From positions 1 to 64,000 of the forward strand of contig JALNXD010000001.1 of the NCBI GenBank assembly GCA_023230565.1: DNA of 64,000 bases. The letters run 5' to 3'. Under the pieces are notes generated by a model. That model saw only the letters and a program-made list of their open reading frames with translations, searched no databases and was not told where the DNA came from. The translations under genes and the position numbers were made by a program. The DNA comes from Syntrophales bacterium (lineage in GTDB: Bacteria > Desulfobacterota > Syntrophia > Syntrophales > UBA2210). This document shows, piece by piece, positions 18,664 through 28,700 of this stretch (positions within the stretch are counted from its first letter, which is position 1; each line of letters begins with the position of its first letter).

Positions 18664-18731
18664 GGAATACTTAACCTCCGAAATAACTAAATTCTGAGGT
18701 TTTTTCTTCCTCTGAAATAACACAGGCCTTT

Positions 18732-19697
18732 TTAATTGAAAACTTTTCTTTTTATGGCTTGCCTGTATATTTCCCGGGCCCTGTCATCAAAACCGCCTTT
18801 TTCACAGGCTTTAAAAAGGCCCAGGTAATAAAACGGATTATCCGGTTCTTCTTCAATAGCCTCCTCAAATGCATCCGCAGCTTCTGCATTGAACCCTTCT
18901 TTTGTCAGAGCATTTCCCAGACGATTCAAATATACAGCCCTGGAAGCGGGATCTATTTCGATTGCACGTCTGTAAGATACGTGTGCTTCGACCAGTTTTC
19001 GTTCCTTGATATATATATCTCCTAAACTGCAGTGGTTAAGCGGTTTTTCGCAATCAGCATCAATAGACCTGCATAAAGCCTCTTCAGCCCTTTGATAGCA
19101 GCCATTTTTTAAATACGCATCTGCCATCCGAAAGTAAATCGATCCTGCCTCATCTGGATCCAGAGCACATGCCTTTTCATATGCTTCTTCAGCCCGGACG
19201 AAATCCGCGGCTGCAATAAGAGCATTACCAAGAAAGCACCAGTACACGACAGAGTCCGGCTCCATACGGGTAATTCGCTCGAAGACATCAACTGCATTTT
19301 GCACTTTACCTCCTCTTAGGTACGATTCACCCAGTGTTGCGATAAACGCACAATCACAAGGCTGCGCGTTTACCACCTTTTCACAGATTTCAATAAGTTT
19401 GTCACTTTCCCCTTTTTCTCTCAATATTTTGACTAATTCATCATACGCAAACCCTGTAAAGATATCTCTGGCAAGTTCTTTCTCCAATAGAGATTCGAGA
19501 CATGTTATTGCATTTTCAGTATCACCGCTGTCTCTATAAGTCCATGCCATTGACATTATTAATGATTCGTCATTCGGATTCATTCGGGAAAGCCTTAAAT
19601 ACAAATCCAATGCCTCAGTGTACCTTTTTTCCCCGGCTAATTTATCTGCGCGATCATATAATTCCCGATACGTATACTGTCTGTCATTTAACGACAC
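18732..19697 (-). CDS. Tetratricopeptide repeat protein
   Basis: 321 residues made of about eight 34-residue TPR units covering residues 5-315, with the usual small/large residue pattern (for example AEEAYEKACALDPDEAGSIY and AADAFEEAIEEEPDNPFYYL). There is no signal peptide or membrane segment, so it is cytoplasmic. The start is a GTG at 19697 with GGAGTGAG about seven bases upstream. TPR arrays mediate protein-protein contacts; nothing in the sequence reveals the partner. It is strongly acidic. The neighbours are tRNA-Ala downstream and, divergently, the SDR gene. Confidence 0.85.
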   Translation of the reverse strand: MSLNDRQYTYRELYDRADKLAGEKRYTEALDLYLRLSRMNPNDESLIMSMAWTYRDSGDTENAITCLESLLEKELARDIFTGFAYDELVKILREKGESDKLIEICEKVVNAQPCDCAFIATLGESYLRGGKVQNAVDVFERITRMEPDSVVYWCFLGNALIAAADFVRAEEAYEKACALDPDEAGSIYFRMADAYLKNGCYQRAEEALCRSIDADCEKPLNHCSLGDIYIKERKLVEAHVSYRRAIEIDPASRAVYLNRLGNALTKEGFNAEAADAFEEAIEEEPDNPFYYLGLFKACEKGGFDDRAREIYRQAIKRKVFN

Positions 19698-20157
19698 TTA
19701 TTTTCTCACTCCTTCTTTTTTTAATTTATCATCCTTTCACCCGCGCACATCATAATGCCTGCAGCCGAGCCTTTCAACTAATTATATCCGCTTCCAAGAT
19801 AAGTGATGCGACAGCTTACATATCCTCCAATTCAGGGAATGCGGTTTTGACCTCGAATCAGCTGTATTTCATGTACAATGCTTTCCGTGCGAAAAGCCCG
19901 CCCCCGGCTTATCCATATTCTATCGGTAAAAAAATGATTGTCAATTATTCACTCACGATAATCAAGATAGTGACATTTCTTTATCCCTTTGATATATAGG
20001 TCGGGTTTCTCAGGATACAGGCACAGCGGATTTAAAAATTTTTCACAAGGGAAGCCGGTAATGCAGCTATTTGTATCCATGGTTTCTACCGGCAATCCAT
20101 TTACTTTTTTATTTGAAGAAATATTCAAAACCAATAGTGCACAGGAAGGAGATAGGT
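19698..20157. other. Divergent intergenic region between TPR and SDR genes
   Basis: 460 bases without a convincing gene. The useful content is a plus-strand promoter at 19970-19998 for the SDR gene and a ribosome site just before its ATG. Apparent frames on either strand lack ribosome sites and family features. Confidence 0.5.
19970..19998 (+). promoter_or_regulatory. Promoter upstream of the SDR gene
   Basis: GTGACA (19970-19975, five of six consensus), 17-base spacer, TATATA (19993-19998). Transcription would start near 20005, leaving a leader of about 150 bases before the SDR ATG. Confidence 0.55.
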
Positions 20158-20961
20158 ATGACATACTCGGGACGTCTCAACGGCAAAGTCGCCATTATTA
20201 CAGGCGCCGCCAGCGGCATAGGAAAAGCGGCAGCGCGGCTTTTTGCCCGTGAGGGAGCCAAACTGGTACTTGCAGATATAAGTGTAGAGGCTCTGAAAGA
20301 AGTGGCAGAAGAAATCAAAGACCAAGGCGGCGCGGCGGTTCTTAAAAAGGCGGATGTGTCGAAGGAAGACGAAGTAAAAGAACTTATCGATTTTTCACTC
20401 AGTACATATACTGAGGTTCATATACTTTGCAATAATGCCGGCATAACCGGAAACTTTCTTTACAGCAATCCTGAAGATCAAAATAGTGAAGATTGGTTTC
20501 AAGTATATGCAGTAAACGTTATGGGCGCAATGTACGGCATCAAGCATATTGCCGCTCATATGAAGCAGAGAGGCAGCGGTGCCATTGTTAATACAGCATC
20601 TGTAGCCGGTATAAGAGCGGGTGCCGGAACAAATGCGTATAGTGCAAGCAAAGCAGCCGTAATCAGTCTCACCCAGACTGGCGCCTGTGATCTCGGGAAA
20701 TTCAATGTTAGAGTGAATGCAGTGTGCCCAGGTCTCACAGAAACCGGCATGTCCAAACCTTTATTCGATTACGCCCGTGAAACAGGAAAGGAAGGAAAAC
20801 TTGGGAATCGATGCGAATTAAGACGCTATGGCAAACCGGAAGAAATTGCTGCAGCGATTCTCTTTTTGGCAAGCGATGAAGCCAGCTACATCACGGGACA
20901 AGCTCTCCCCGTCGACGGCGGCAATACTGCATCTCTGAATCTCCCGGGGATGAAATATTAG
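20158..20961 (+). CDS. Short-chain dehydrogenase/reductase (SDR)
   Basis: 267 residues from the ATG at 20158, preceded by AGGAAGGAG; the longer frame upstream has no ribosome site. Classical SDR: cofactor loop TGAASGIG (residues 15-22), VLADIS ending strand 2 with an Asp that favours NAD(H), NNAG, active-site Ser in NTASVAGI, and YSASK (Tyr/Lys). The C-terminus ends GQALPVDGGNTASLNLPG, typical of 3-hydroxyacyl-CoA or alcohol dehydrogenase-type SDRs. The substrate is unknown. It precedes the CstA-type transporter gene by 82 bases on the same strand. Confidence 0.9.
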   Translation: MTYSGRLNGKVAIITGAASGIGKAAARLFAREGAKLVLADISVEALKEVAEEIKDQGGAAVLKKADVSKEDEVKELIDFSLSTYTEVHILCNNAGITGNFLYSNPEDQNSEDWFQVYAVNVMGAMYGIKHIAAHMKQRGSGAIVNTASVAGIRAGAGTNAYSASKAAVISLTQTGACDLGKFNVRVNAVCPGLTETGMSKPLFDYARETGKEGKLGNRCELRRYGKPEEIAAAILFLASDEASYITGQALPVDGGNTASLNLPGMKY

Positions 20962-21043
20962 CGGTCGCCAGAGTTCGTACCACAGACAATAAAAAAGGTT
21001 AATAGTTTCTTATCCATCAAGTGGAGTGTGAGGGAGGTTTTTC

Positions 21044-22804
21044 ATGACGGCTGCCATCGTCATCATCGGATCTTTTATTTACCTCGTATGTTATTTTATA
21101 TATGGTACACGGCTCGAGCGGAATCTCGTGCGATCATCCGATGCTGCAGAAGCCCCGGCAAGGCGGCTATTTGATGGGCTTGATTACGTGCCGGCACGAA
21201 AGGAAATTCTTTTTGGACATCATTTCGCTTCGATTGTCGGCGCGGCACCGGCCATAGGACCAGCACTCGCAATCTGCTGGGGATGGGCTCCCGCCCTCCT
21301 ATGGGTATGGGTGGGCAATATTTTCATAGGTGCCGTTCATGATTACCTGGCACTAATGGTCTCGGTTCGATATGAAGGAAAATCCATACAGCATGTCGCA
21401 CTTGATCTAATGGGAAAGCGTACAGGTTATTTCTTCTACCTCATCGTTTTCTTTTTTCTTATCTTCTTGACGGCAGTATTTACCGCCATTCTGGGTGACC
21501 TGTTCGTTAATATACCCGCGTTAGGTTCTGCTTATTTGTGGACCCTTTTGACAGCTCTGATTTTCGGTATTCTTTTTTACAGGATAAAACTGAAGCTTGC
21601 TCTTTCGACGGTGATAGGGTTATTCCTGCTAATTGCAGCGCTGTGGTGTGGGACTCTTACTCCTCTAAAGCTTTCTTATGGAACGTGGATGTGGATATTT
21701 TTTTTCTATATTGTGATCGCATCTTCCATACCGGTGAAAGTGCTTCTGCAGCCCCGCGATTATCTGAATTCGTGGCTCCTTTACGCGGGTATCGCCATTG
21801 GCTTTATTGCAGCTGTTTTCGCCTTCCGCGGATTCGAGGTGCCGGCTTTCGCAGGTTTTTCGCCCATTATTATCGGCGGTAAACCGACTCCTTTATGGCC
21901 TGCAATAATTCTCATTGTTTCTTTCAGTTCTATTTCGGGCTTTCATTCTCTCGTAGCGTCGGGAACAACATCAAAACAACTTGAAAAAGAAAGTGATGCC
22001 CTTTGGGTAGGATACGGCGCCATGCTTGCACAAGGTTTTTTTTCCACAATCGTGATAATTGTCATTGCAGGCTTCGGGTACACCACGCTTTTGCAGAAAG
22101 GAATAACACCCGACGTGCTGAATTATGAAAACTGGGGAGCCATGTGTGCCGAAGCTTCAGCTCACGCAGGACTTTCTCATGTGAATCTGTTCATTCAATC
22201 ATATGCCACTATGGTAAAAGCAACATGGTTGAAAATAATACCGGAACAGTGGATTATCGCTCTCGCAGGTGTATGGATCGCGTCCTTTGTTATGTCCGCG
22301 CTTGATACAACTAACCGCGTAGCCCGATACTGCTTTACCGAAATGACCTTCCCCCTGCAGAATAAACTTTCACTCTTCAAACTGCTGACCAATCGCTGGA
22401 TCGCTTCAATGATTCCGGCAGCACTCGGGATTTATCTTGCTGTGTGCATTAATGATTTCCTGATGGATACGTTATTCCATAAAGGCAACTGGTGGCTCGT
22501 TATATGGAGCTCATTAGGTATAATCAACCATTTGATCGCATCGATCGCACTTTTGACGGGTACCGCTTACGTTGCAAAGATAATGAAATCTTCCTCCGCC
22601 TACGCCGCTATGATCCCTGCTTGGATTCTCTGGATCACGGTAACGGCAGCAATGATCTGGTTTTTCTTTGCCATTCAACCTATCGTCATGTCCTCAAATC
22701 CGAAAGCAGGGTGGGGCATGGCACTTGCGCTGATCACTTTGTGTATGTTGAATTTCATCTTTATTGCTGATTTCATAAGATCGCGGTCCTTCCGGGCAGG
22801 CTAA
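21044..22804 (+). CDS. CstA-family carbon-starvation transporter
   Basis: 586 residues with about 16 membrane helices. The N-terminal segment ARKEILFGHHFASIVGAAPAIGPALA is the CstA signature, followed by GNIFIGAVHDYLALMVSVRYEGKS. Near residue 300-320 comes SGFHSLVASGTTSKQLE, and LDTTNRVARYCFTEM lies in the second half. E. coli CstA (701) and BtsT are longer; this short form is common in anaerobes. Characterised members import pyruvate or peptides. GAGGGAGG precedes the ATG. Co-orientation with the SDR gene suggests, but does not show, a linked substrate. Confidence 0.88.
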   Translation: MTAAIVIIGSFIYLVCYFIYGTRLERNLVRSSDAAEAPARRLFDGLDYVPARKEILFGHHFASIVGAAPAIGPALAICWGWAPALLWVWVGNIFIGAVHDYLALMVSVRYEGKSIQHVALDLMGKRTGYFFYLIVFFFLIFLTAVFTAILGDLFVNIPALGSAYLWTLLTALIFGILFYRIKLKLALSTVIGLFLLIAALWCGTLTPLKLSYGTWMWIFFFYIVIASSIPVKVLLQPRDYLNSWLLYAGIAIGFIAAVFAFRGFEVPAFAGFSPIIIGGKPTPLWPAIILIVSFSSISGFHSLVASGTTSKQLEKESDALWVGYGAMLAQGFFSTIVIIVIAGFGYTTLLQKGITPDVLNYENWGAMCAEASAHAGLSHVNLFIQSYATMVKATWLKIIPEQWIIALAGVWIASFVMSALDTTNRVARYCFTEMTFPLQNKLSLFKLLTNRWIASMIPAALGIYLAVCINDFLMDTLFHKGNWWLVIWSSLGIINHLIASIALLTGTAYVAKIMKSSSAYAAMIPAWILWITVTAAMIWFFFAIQPIVMSSNPKAGWGMALALITLCMLNFIFIADFIRSRSFRAG

Positions 22805-22900
22805 AAGTAAGGACCGGCAGCGGCATTACCGGGGGAATAAAAGATCAGCTCATGTGTAGGAAATAATTGGATAATTTAAAATATTTAACGTTGCAGGCGG

Positions 22901-23605
22901 ATGGATTTACGATTTCCGCGTGCGGCTTTTGAACCGGTGACCGAATCGATGTTCAAGTACGAACTCACAGGGCAACCGCTTTTTTACCTTTTTGCAGCCT
23001 TTTCTTTCTTACTGGCCGCAGGTTATTTCTGGGGAAAGCGGCAGAACAAAAAAATCTTTCTGGCGGCATTTCGCGATATAATTGATGTGATCAAACCCGA
23101 TGATCAGCGCTTCGTCAATATCGGAGGTTCCATCGGGTATCATGCCAACTTGTTTATTAAAAAGAAAAAAGCCGCTATCTCGCAGGTTGATGCAACTATT
23201 GTTCTTCTCCCGAGACAATCATGGCTCTATTTGCCGGTTTCCAAATTAATCAGACATTTTGATCGGCTGTTTATAACTTTTTATTTTAAAAAAAAGCCTC
23301 TCGCAGAGGGGCATCTAATAGAGAACCGTTACAATAAGATGAAAAGATCATCAGTGGCAAATGCAGAACATCTTCAGAAAGAGGCACTGCGATGGGGAAC
23401 ATATGATTTCCTGCTTTACTATGATGGAGAAGATATAAAGAATAAATTAATTAATTTGATGGATAATAATCCTGATCCGGGGATTATAAGGCATATTGCT
23501 GTAGTACCGGAACAAAAAAAGGGATTTCTCTTCATGATTCCGAAAAAAAATCAGGTCGCCCAGTATTTTACATCCGTCTACTACTGGCTTTCCTCTCTTG
23601 TATAG
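22901..23605 (+). CDS. Hypothetical membrane-anchored protein
   Basis: 234 residues, family not recognised. One hydrophobic helix (about 27-45) near the N-terminus is followed by a basic cytoplasmic-type domain rich in Lys/Arg (GKRQNKK, LFIKKKKAA), with no signal peptidase site. The segment DQRFVNIGGSIGYHANLFIKKK and the C-terminal HIAVVPEQKKGFLFMIPKK suggest an alternating alpha/beta domain. The start is uncertain: the ATG at 22901 has only GGCGG before it, and the next in-frame ATG is 22949. It follows the CstA-type gene by 96 bases on the same strand. Confidence 0.55.
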   Translation: MDLRFPRAAFEPVTESMFKYELTGQPLFYLFAAFSFLLAAGYFWGKRQNKKIFLAAFRDIIDVIKPDDQRFVNIGGSIGYHANLFIKKKKAAISQVDATIVLLPRQSWLYLPVSKLIRHFDRLFITFYFKKKPLAEGHLIENRYNKMKRSSVANAEHLQKEALRWGTYDFLLYYDGEDIKNKLINLMDNNPDPGIIRHIAVVPEQKKGFLFMIPKKNQVAQYFTSVYYWLSSLV

Positions 23606-23678
23606 GAATTCGAAGATATCACGCTCTCGCTCAATACATAAAAAAGTAGTACAGAGCTGCTTTATAATGACTTTTTAC

Positions 23679-23740
23679 TTGACAATAGACTCAACAGTTT
23701 TTACACTGACTGGCCAGTTCAAAAAGTGACCGGATAGTCA
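23679..23740 (+). promoter_or_regulatory. tetR promoter with two dyad operators
   Basis: TTGACA (23679-23684), 17-base spacer, TACACT (23702-23707). Just downstream lies the perfect 10-bp palindrome ACTGGCCAGT (23709-23718) within TGACTGGCCAGTTCA. A second related dyad, TGACCGGATAGTCA (23727-23740), ends four bases before the tetR ATG. Both fit TGACYGG..AGT(T)CA, which suggests autoregulation by the TetR protein encoded next. Confidence 0.65.
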
Positions 23741-23744
23741 GAGC

Positions 23745-24395
23745 ATGCTCATGAGTGTCAATAAAAAAATAGAACGCAAAAAGATACTTGATGCCGTTAC
23801 ACGCAAGGATATCATCGATGCGGTGGCTGCCACTCTCATCAATGAAGGGATGCAGGGGTTTACTATGGATAAGGTGGCAACCGCGGCGGGTGTTGCAAAA
23901 GGGACTCTTTATACTCATTTTAAGAATAAAGATGAAGCAATTGAAGTGACGATGGATTCGATTGTGGAACCCTTGATAGAACAATTGGACGCCATTGTTA
24001 CCAGCAATATCCCCCCCTCGCACAAATTAACAAGATATTCGGCTCTTAGCTTTACTTTTTTTGATGACAACAGAGATCTTTTCCGCGTTATTTTGTATGA
24101 CCGAGGGCAGGCTCATGCCCCTAAACAGCGCTTCCATGACAGCCGCTACTGGTCTTTTGTTCAAAAACTCGCCAATATCTTTGAAGAAGGTGTTCGAGAA
24201 GGAGATTTTCTTCCCTTGCCTGCACTGAAAATCGCCGCAATGTTTATAGATGCAAATTTATCGGTAGTAATGCAGCGTCTTGCCAATAAGATTACAGGTA
24301 ATATACAAGAGGATGTTTCACTCGTTACGGGGGTGTTTTTCCGGGGAATCGGGAATCGTGACAATGAATCAAAAAAGTCGGGATGTGAGAATTAG
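23745..24395 (+). CDS. TetR-family transcriptional regulator (efflux-linked)
   Basis: 216 residues. N-terminal TetR helix-turn-helix at about 25-70: RKDIIDAVAATLINEG followed by FTMDKVATAAGVAKGTLYTHF, the standard recognition-helix pattern. The C-terminal ligand-binding domain is divergent. The start may be the ATG at 23745 or the one six bases on. It lies 183 bases upstream of a six-gene efflux operon on the same strand, so it is probably its repressor. Two related dyads overlap its own transcription start. The inducer is unknown. Confidence 0.9.
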   Translation: MLMSVNKKIERKKILDAVTRKDIIDAVAATLINEGMQGFTMDKVATAAGVAKGTLYTHFKNKDEAIEVTMDSIVEPLIEQLDAIVTSNIPPSHKLTRYSALSFTFFDDNRDLFRVILYDRGQAHAPKQRFHDSRYWSFVQKLANIFEEGVREGDFLPLPALKIAAMFIDANLSVVMQRLANKITGNIQEDVSLVTGVFFRGIGNRDNESKKSGCEN

Positions 24396-24484
24396 ATGAC
24401 CGGGTTCGGATTTTTACCTTGCGCTCTACCGGATCAGTTTCAGAAATCAAGCCTCAAAGTAGATACAAGGCAGGCCGGCAACAG

Positions 24485-24523
24485 GAAGCACAGCGTGTGC
24501 TTCGCATAACTATTTCTTATAAT
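24485..24523 (+). promoter_or_regulatory. Possible promoter and dyad ahead of the RND efflux operon
   Basis: A perfect 8-bp dyad GAAGCACA-GCG-TGTGCTTC (24485-24503) is followed by a consensus -10, TATAAT (24518-24523). The matching -35 position falls in the dyad and is poor (GTGTGC), which suits an activated or regulated promoter. The dyad differs from the tetR operators at 23707-23740. Confidence 0.4.
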
Positions 24524-24578
24524 TCCAGCTTAAATTCAGATAGAAAGGCACTGATCTTTATGGTATCAGAGGTGCAGC

Positions 24579-25778
24579 ATGAAAATACATAAAATGGTAA
24601 AAATAATCGCAAGTACAATAGCACTCAGCGGTATTATAATATTGCCGGGATGCAGCCGGCAGGAAGCTGAAAGCGGAATTCCTCAAACAATTACGCCCGA
24701 AGTTGCAGTCGTCACATTGCAACCGCAGCGACTGGTCGTCTCAAATGAATTGACAGGCCGGACATGTGCCTGCAAAGTTGCTGAAGTGCGCCCCCAGGTA
24801 AGTGGAATTATAAAAGAACGCCTTTTTGAAGAAGGTTCAGATGTGAAAGAAGGCCAGATACTTTTTAAAATCGATCCGGCACTTTTTGAAACGGCGCTTG
24901 ATAATGCGAAGGCAGGGCTCAGCAGAGCCCAGGCAAACCTTACCGCAATCCGGCTCAAGGTTGACCGTCTGCGTGAGCTGCTGGCAGACAAGGCCGTAAG
25001 TCAGCAGGACTACGATGATGCATCAGCGGCTCTAAAACAGACTGAAGCGGATATCCGCTATTGGGAGGCTACTGTAAAAACTGCCCGCATTAACCTGAAA
25101 TATACCTCCGTTACTGCGCCAATTTCCGGCCGGATAGGCAAATCAAATATATCGGAAGGTGCCCTGGTGACGGCACAGCAGCCGATGGCTCTGGCTACGA
25201 TTCAGCAACTGGATCCTATTTACGTTGATTTGCCCCAGTCGACGGCCCAGCTCCTGCGCCTGCGCCAGCGTATGGAGAAAGGACTTCTCCAGAAAGGGCA
25301 CATCCGAAATAATGCCAGCCTTGTTCTTGAGGACGATACACAATATCCCTTAAAAGGAGAGCTTAAATTTCGTGATATTACCGTCGACCCTACAACCGGA
25401 TCGGTCATTGTCCGTGCCGTTTTTCCGAATCCGAACATGATACTGCTCCCGGGTATGTTCGTCAGAGCCGTAGTCGAAGAGGGTATCAATGAAAATGCGA
25501 TACTTGTTCCGCAGCAGGGGGTTTTTCGGGATCTCAAGGGGAATCCTCTTTCTCTGATTGTTGATACAGAAGACAAGGTCCGGCAGCGCACATTGACTGT
25601 CAACCGCGCTATCGGCGATAAATGGCTGGTCTCTTCAGGTCTGACGGCTGGAGACAGAGTGATTATCGAAGGAATGCAAAAAGTGCAACCAGGAGATTCT
25701 GTTAAAATCGTACCCTTTAGAGAAACGGGCAATCAGGACAGCAGCGCTAATGCCCCAGCGACCGCGCAATCCAATTAA
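24579..25778 (+). CDS. RND efflux periplasmic adaptor (AcrA/MexA type)
   Basis: 399 residues. The lipoprotein signal ends at ILPGCSRQ with C25 as the lipidation site. Domain order is that of membrane fusion proteins: first barrel/lipoyl half (VRPQVSGIIKERLFEEGSDVKEGQILFKIDP), a coiled-coil hairpin of about 70 residues with the AVSQQDYDDA turn, the second lipoyl half (VTAPISGRIGKSNISEGALV), beta barrel, and membrane-proximal domain ending near VQPGDSVKIV. It bridges the inner-membrane RND pump encoded 12 bases downstream to the outer-membrane channel encoded third. It is the first gene of the operon. Confidence 0.95.
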   Translation: MKIHKMVKIIASTIALSGIIILPGCSRQEAESGIPQTITPEVAVVTLQPQRLVVSNELTGRTCACKVAEVRPQVSGIIKERLFEEGSDVKEGQILFKIDPALFETALDNAKAGLSRAQANLTAIRLKVDRLRELLADKAVSQQDYDDASAALKQTEADIRYWEATVKTARINLKYTSVTAPISGRIGKSNISEGALVTAQQPMALATIQQLDPIYVDLPQSTAQLLRLRQRMEKGLLQKGHIRNNASLVLEDDTQYPLKGELKFRDITVDPTTGSVIVRAVFPNPNMILLPGMFVRAVVEEGINENAILVPQQGVFRDLKGNPLSLIVDTEDKVRQRTLTVNRAIGDKWLVSSGLTAGDRVIIEGMQKVQPGDSVKIVPFRETGNQDSSANAPATAQSN

Positions 25779-25790
25779 ACGGAGGCACCG

Positions 25791-28700
25791 ATGTTATCGA
25801 AGTTCTTTTTGGATCGTCCGGTTTTTGCCTGGGTAATCGCAATTATCATTATGGCGGCGGGAGGTCTTGCCATTTACAATCTGCCAATTTCCCAATATCC
25901 TCCCATCGCCCCTCCAACCATCGCCCTTTATGCAATGTACCCGGGGGCCTCGGCCGAGACGGTTGAAAACAGTGTGACTCAGATTATCGAACAGAAGATG
26001 ACAGGATTCGAGAATCTTCTTTATCTGTCGTCAACAAGCGATTCCGCGGGAATGTCCCGTATCGAATTGACATTCGAGGCAGGAACCGATCCTGATATTG
26101 CATGGACACAGGTACAGAACAAACTTCAACTCGCAATGTCGTCTCTGCCGGAGGTTGTACAGAAGCAGGGTGTAAATGTTCGTAAATCAACGAGAAATTA
26201 CCTGCTGTTCGTGGGACTCATTTCAGAAGACGGCAGCATGGATGGAAAAGATTTAAGAGATTATGCAAAATCCAATCTGGAAAGTGTACTGGCGAGAGTA
26301 CCGGGCGTGGGAGAAGTAGAAGTATTCGGAGCAGGCTATGCAATGCGGATATGGATTGATCCGGAAAAATTGATGTCATACGGCCTTACAGTGCAAGAGG
26401 TGATTGCAGCACTTGAGACATACAATGCAGAGGTCTCTGCAGGACAGTTTGGAGGAGGGCCGGCTGTAGAAGGGCAGCGCCTCAATGCCTCTATTGTGGT
26501 TCAGAACATGCTGAAAACTCCCGATGAGTTCGCCGCAGTTCCTCTTCGCATAAACCCGAACGGATCGGTCGTCCGCATTAATGATATTGGTTGGACAGAA
26601 CTGGGAACCGAGTATTACGATGTGGAGACCAGTTATAACGGAATGCCCATAGCCGGCATTGCTATCCGGCAGGCTTCAGGTGCCAATTCGCTGGATGCAG
26701 CTGATGCCGTTAAGGCAAAAATGGAAGAAATGACCCCGTTCTTGCCGCCTGGAATCAAGGTGGTCTATCCTCATGATACAACTCCTTTTATCCGTGTTGC
26801 CATTGATGAGGTAGTTAAAACTCTTATTGAAGCAATCATCCTCGTGTTCCTTGTAATGTGGCTTTTCCTGGGTAATATGAGAGCGACGCTCATTCCTACA
26901 ATTGCCGTACCGGTGGTAATCCTGGGAACATTTGCAATGCTTGGATTTTTCGGATTTTCCATCAATATGCTGACCATGTTTGCAATGGTGCTGGCAATCG
27001 GCCTTTTGGTGGATGATGCTATTGTAGTGGTTGAAAATGTAGAACGAATTATGACTGAAGAAGGCCTCCCGCCAAAAGAGGCCACTCGAAAATCCATGAA
27101 TCAGATTACCAGTGCTCTTATAGGCATCGGCCTGGTACTCTCGGCAGTTTTCGGCCCTATGGCCTTTTTCCCGGGTTCTACCGGAGTCATCTACCGTCAA
27201 TTTTCTGTGACAATCATCGCTGCTATGCTTTTATCGGTTGTCGTGGCATTGATCCTTACACCAGTTTTGTGCGCTTCTCTTCTCAAGCCTGTCCCTGCGG
27301 GACACGAACCTTCGGAAAATGCAATATTTTTCCTTCGCCCGTTTTTTCGTCTTTTCGATCGTATCTTCTTCGGATTGAGAGATATTTATGTACGTTTTGT
27401 CGGACATTCTCTTTCCAGAACAATCCGCTATGTGGTTGTCTTTCTTGTGATCGTTACAGTGATGGGCGGTCTGTATGTGCGCATGCCCACCTCTTACCTG
27501 CCTGATGAAGATCAGGGATCGCTGCTCGCGCAAGTTATACTTCCAAGCGGCGCCACCCTGGAGCAAACAAAGGCAATTGCCAGAGAGATCGAAAACTATT
27601 TTCATACACAGGAGAAAGAGGCCGTAGCATCGACCTTTATGATTTCCGGCTACGGTTTCTCCGGAAGAGCTCAGAACAACGGCATGGTGTTCATTAAGCT
27701 GAAAGACTGGAATCTGAGGAGCAGAGATGATTTAAAAGTCAAAGCCGTAGCGGAAAGAGCCACTCAAGCCCTTTCTTATATCAGGGGCGCTATCGTATTT
27801 GTATTTGCTCCTCCGGCAGTTACGGAACTGGGCCATGCCCAGGGGTTCGATTTTCAACTTCTTGACCGGGGCGGTCTCGGGCATAAGAAGCTCATGGAGG
27901 CACAATATCATCTTCTTGATATAGCGGCAAAGGATCCTCATCTGACTTCCGTCCGTCCGAACAGCATGGAAGATGTATCGGAATACAGGATTGATGTAGA
28001 TTGGGAAAAGGCAGGCGCCCTGGGAGTGCCCATAATTTCCATACACAGAACGATTTCGGCGGCCTTCGGCAGCGCCTATGTAAACGATTTTGTCCAGGGG
28101 GGAAGGGTAAAAAAGGTCTTTGTCCAGGCAGACGCGGCGTATCGAATGCTGCCACAGGACCTCGAAAAACTCTACGTCAGGAACACCTCGGGCACAATGG
28201 TCCCATTTTCTTCGTTTGCATCAGGCTACTGGACATCCGGTCCTCCCAGGTTGGCTCGCTTCAACGGATTCCCCTCCATAAATATCTGGGGGGAACCGGC
28301 ATCGGGAAAGAGTTCGGGAGAAGCCATGGAGGCAATGGAAGAAGCGGTTCGAAAGCTGCCCCGCGGAGTCGGCTTCGACTGGTCCGGACTTTCCTACCAG
28401 GAAAAGATCGCAAGTACTCAAGCGACGCTTTTGTATGCATTTTCGATATTTGTAATCTTTTTGTGTCTTGCGGCGCTGTATGAAAGCTGGACTATACCGG
28501 TTTCCATATTGATAGTTCTCCCTCTGGGCGTGATCGGCGGTATAATTGCAACAAGTATGCGTGGACTTTCAAATGATGTGTATTTCCAAATCGGACTCCT
28601 GACTACCCTTGGTCTGGCAACGAAAAACGCTATTCTTATCGTTCAGTTTGCCAAGGAGAGACTGGCAAGAGGAATGAATCTTGTCGATGCAACTCTTGAA

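Noticed and set aside
18672..18705. AACCTC...GAGGTT stem followed by T on the plus strand, considered as a terminator
   Set aside because: No plus-strand gene lies upstream, the stem is short and interrupted, and the T tract is on the wrong side for the minus-strand TPR gene.
26676..27200. Minus-strand frame of 174 codons inside the first RND pump gene
   Set aside because: Rich in His/Ser/Lys without any motif; the opposite strand is unambiguous RND sequence.
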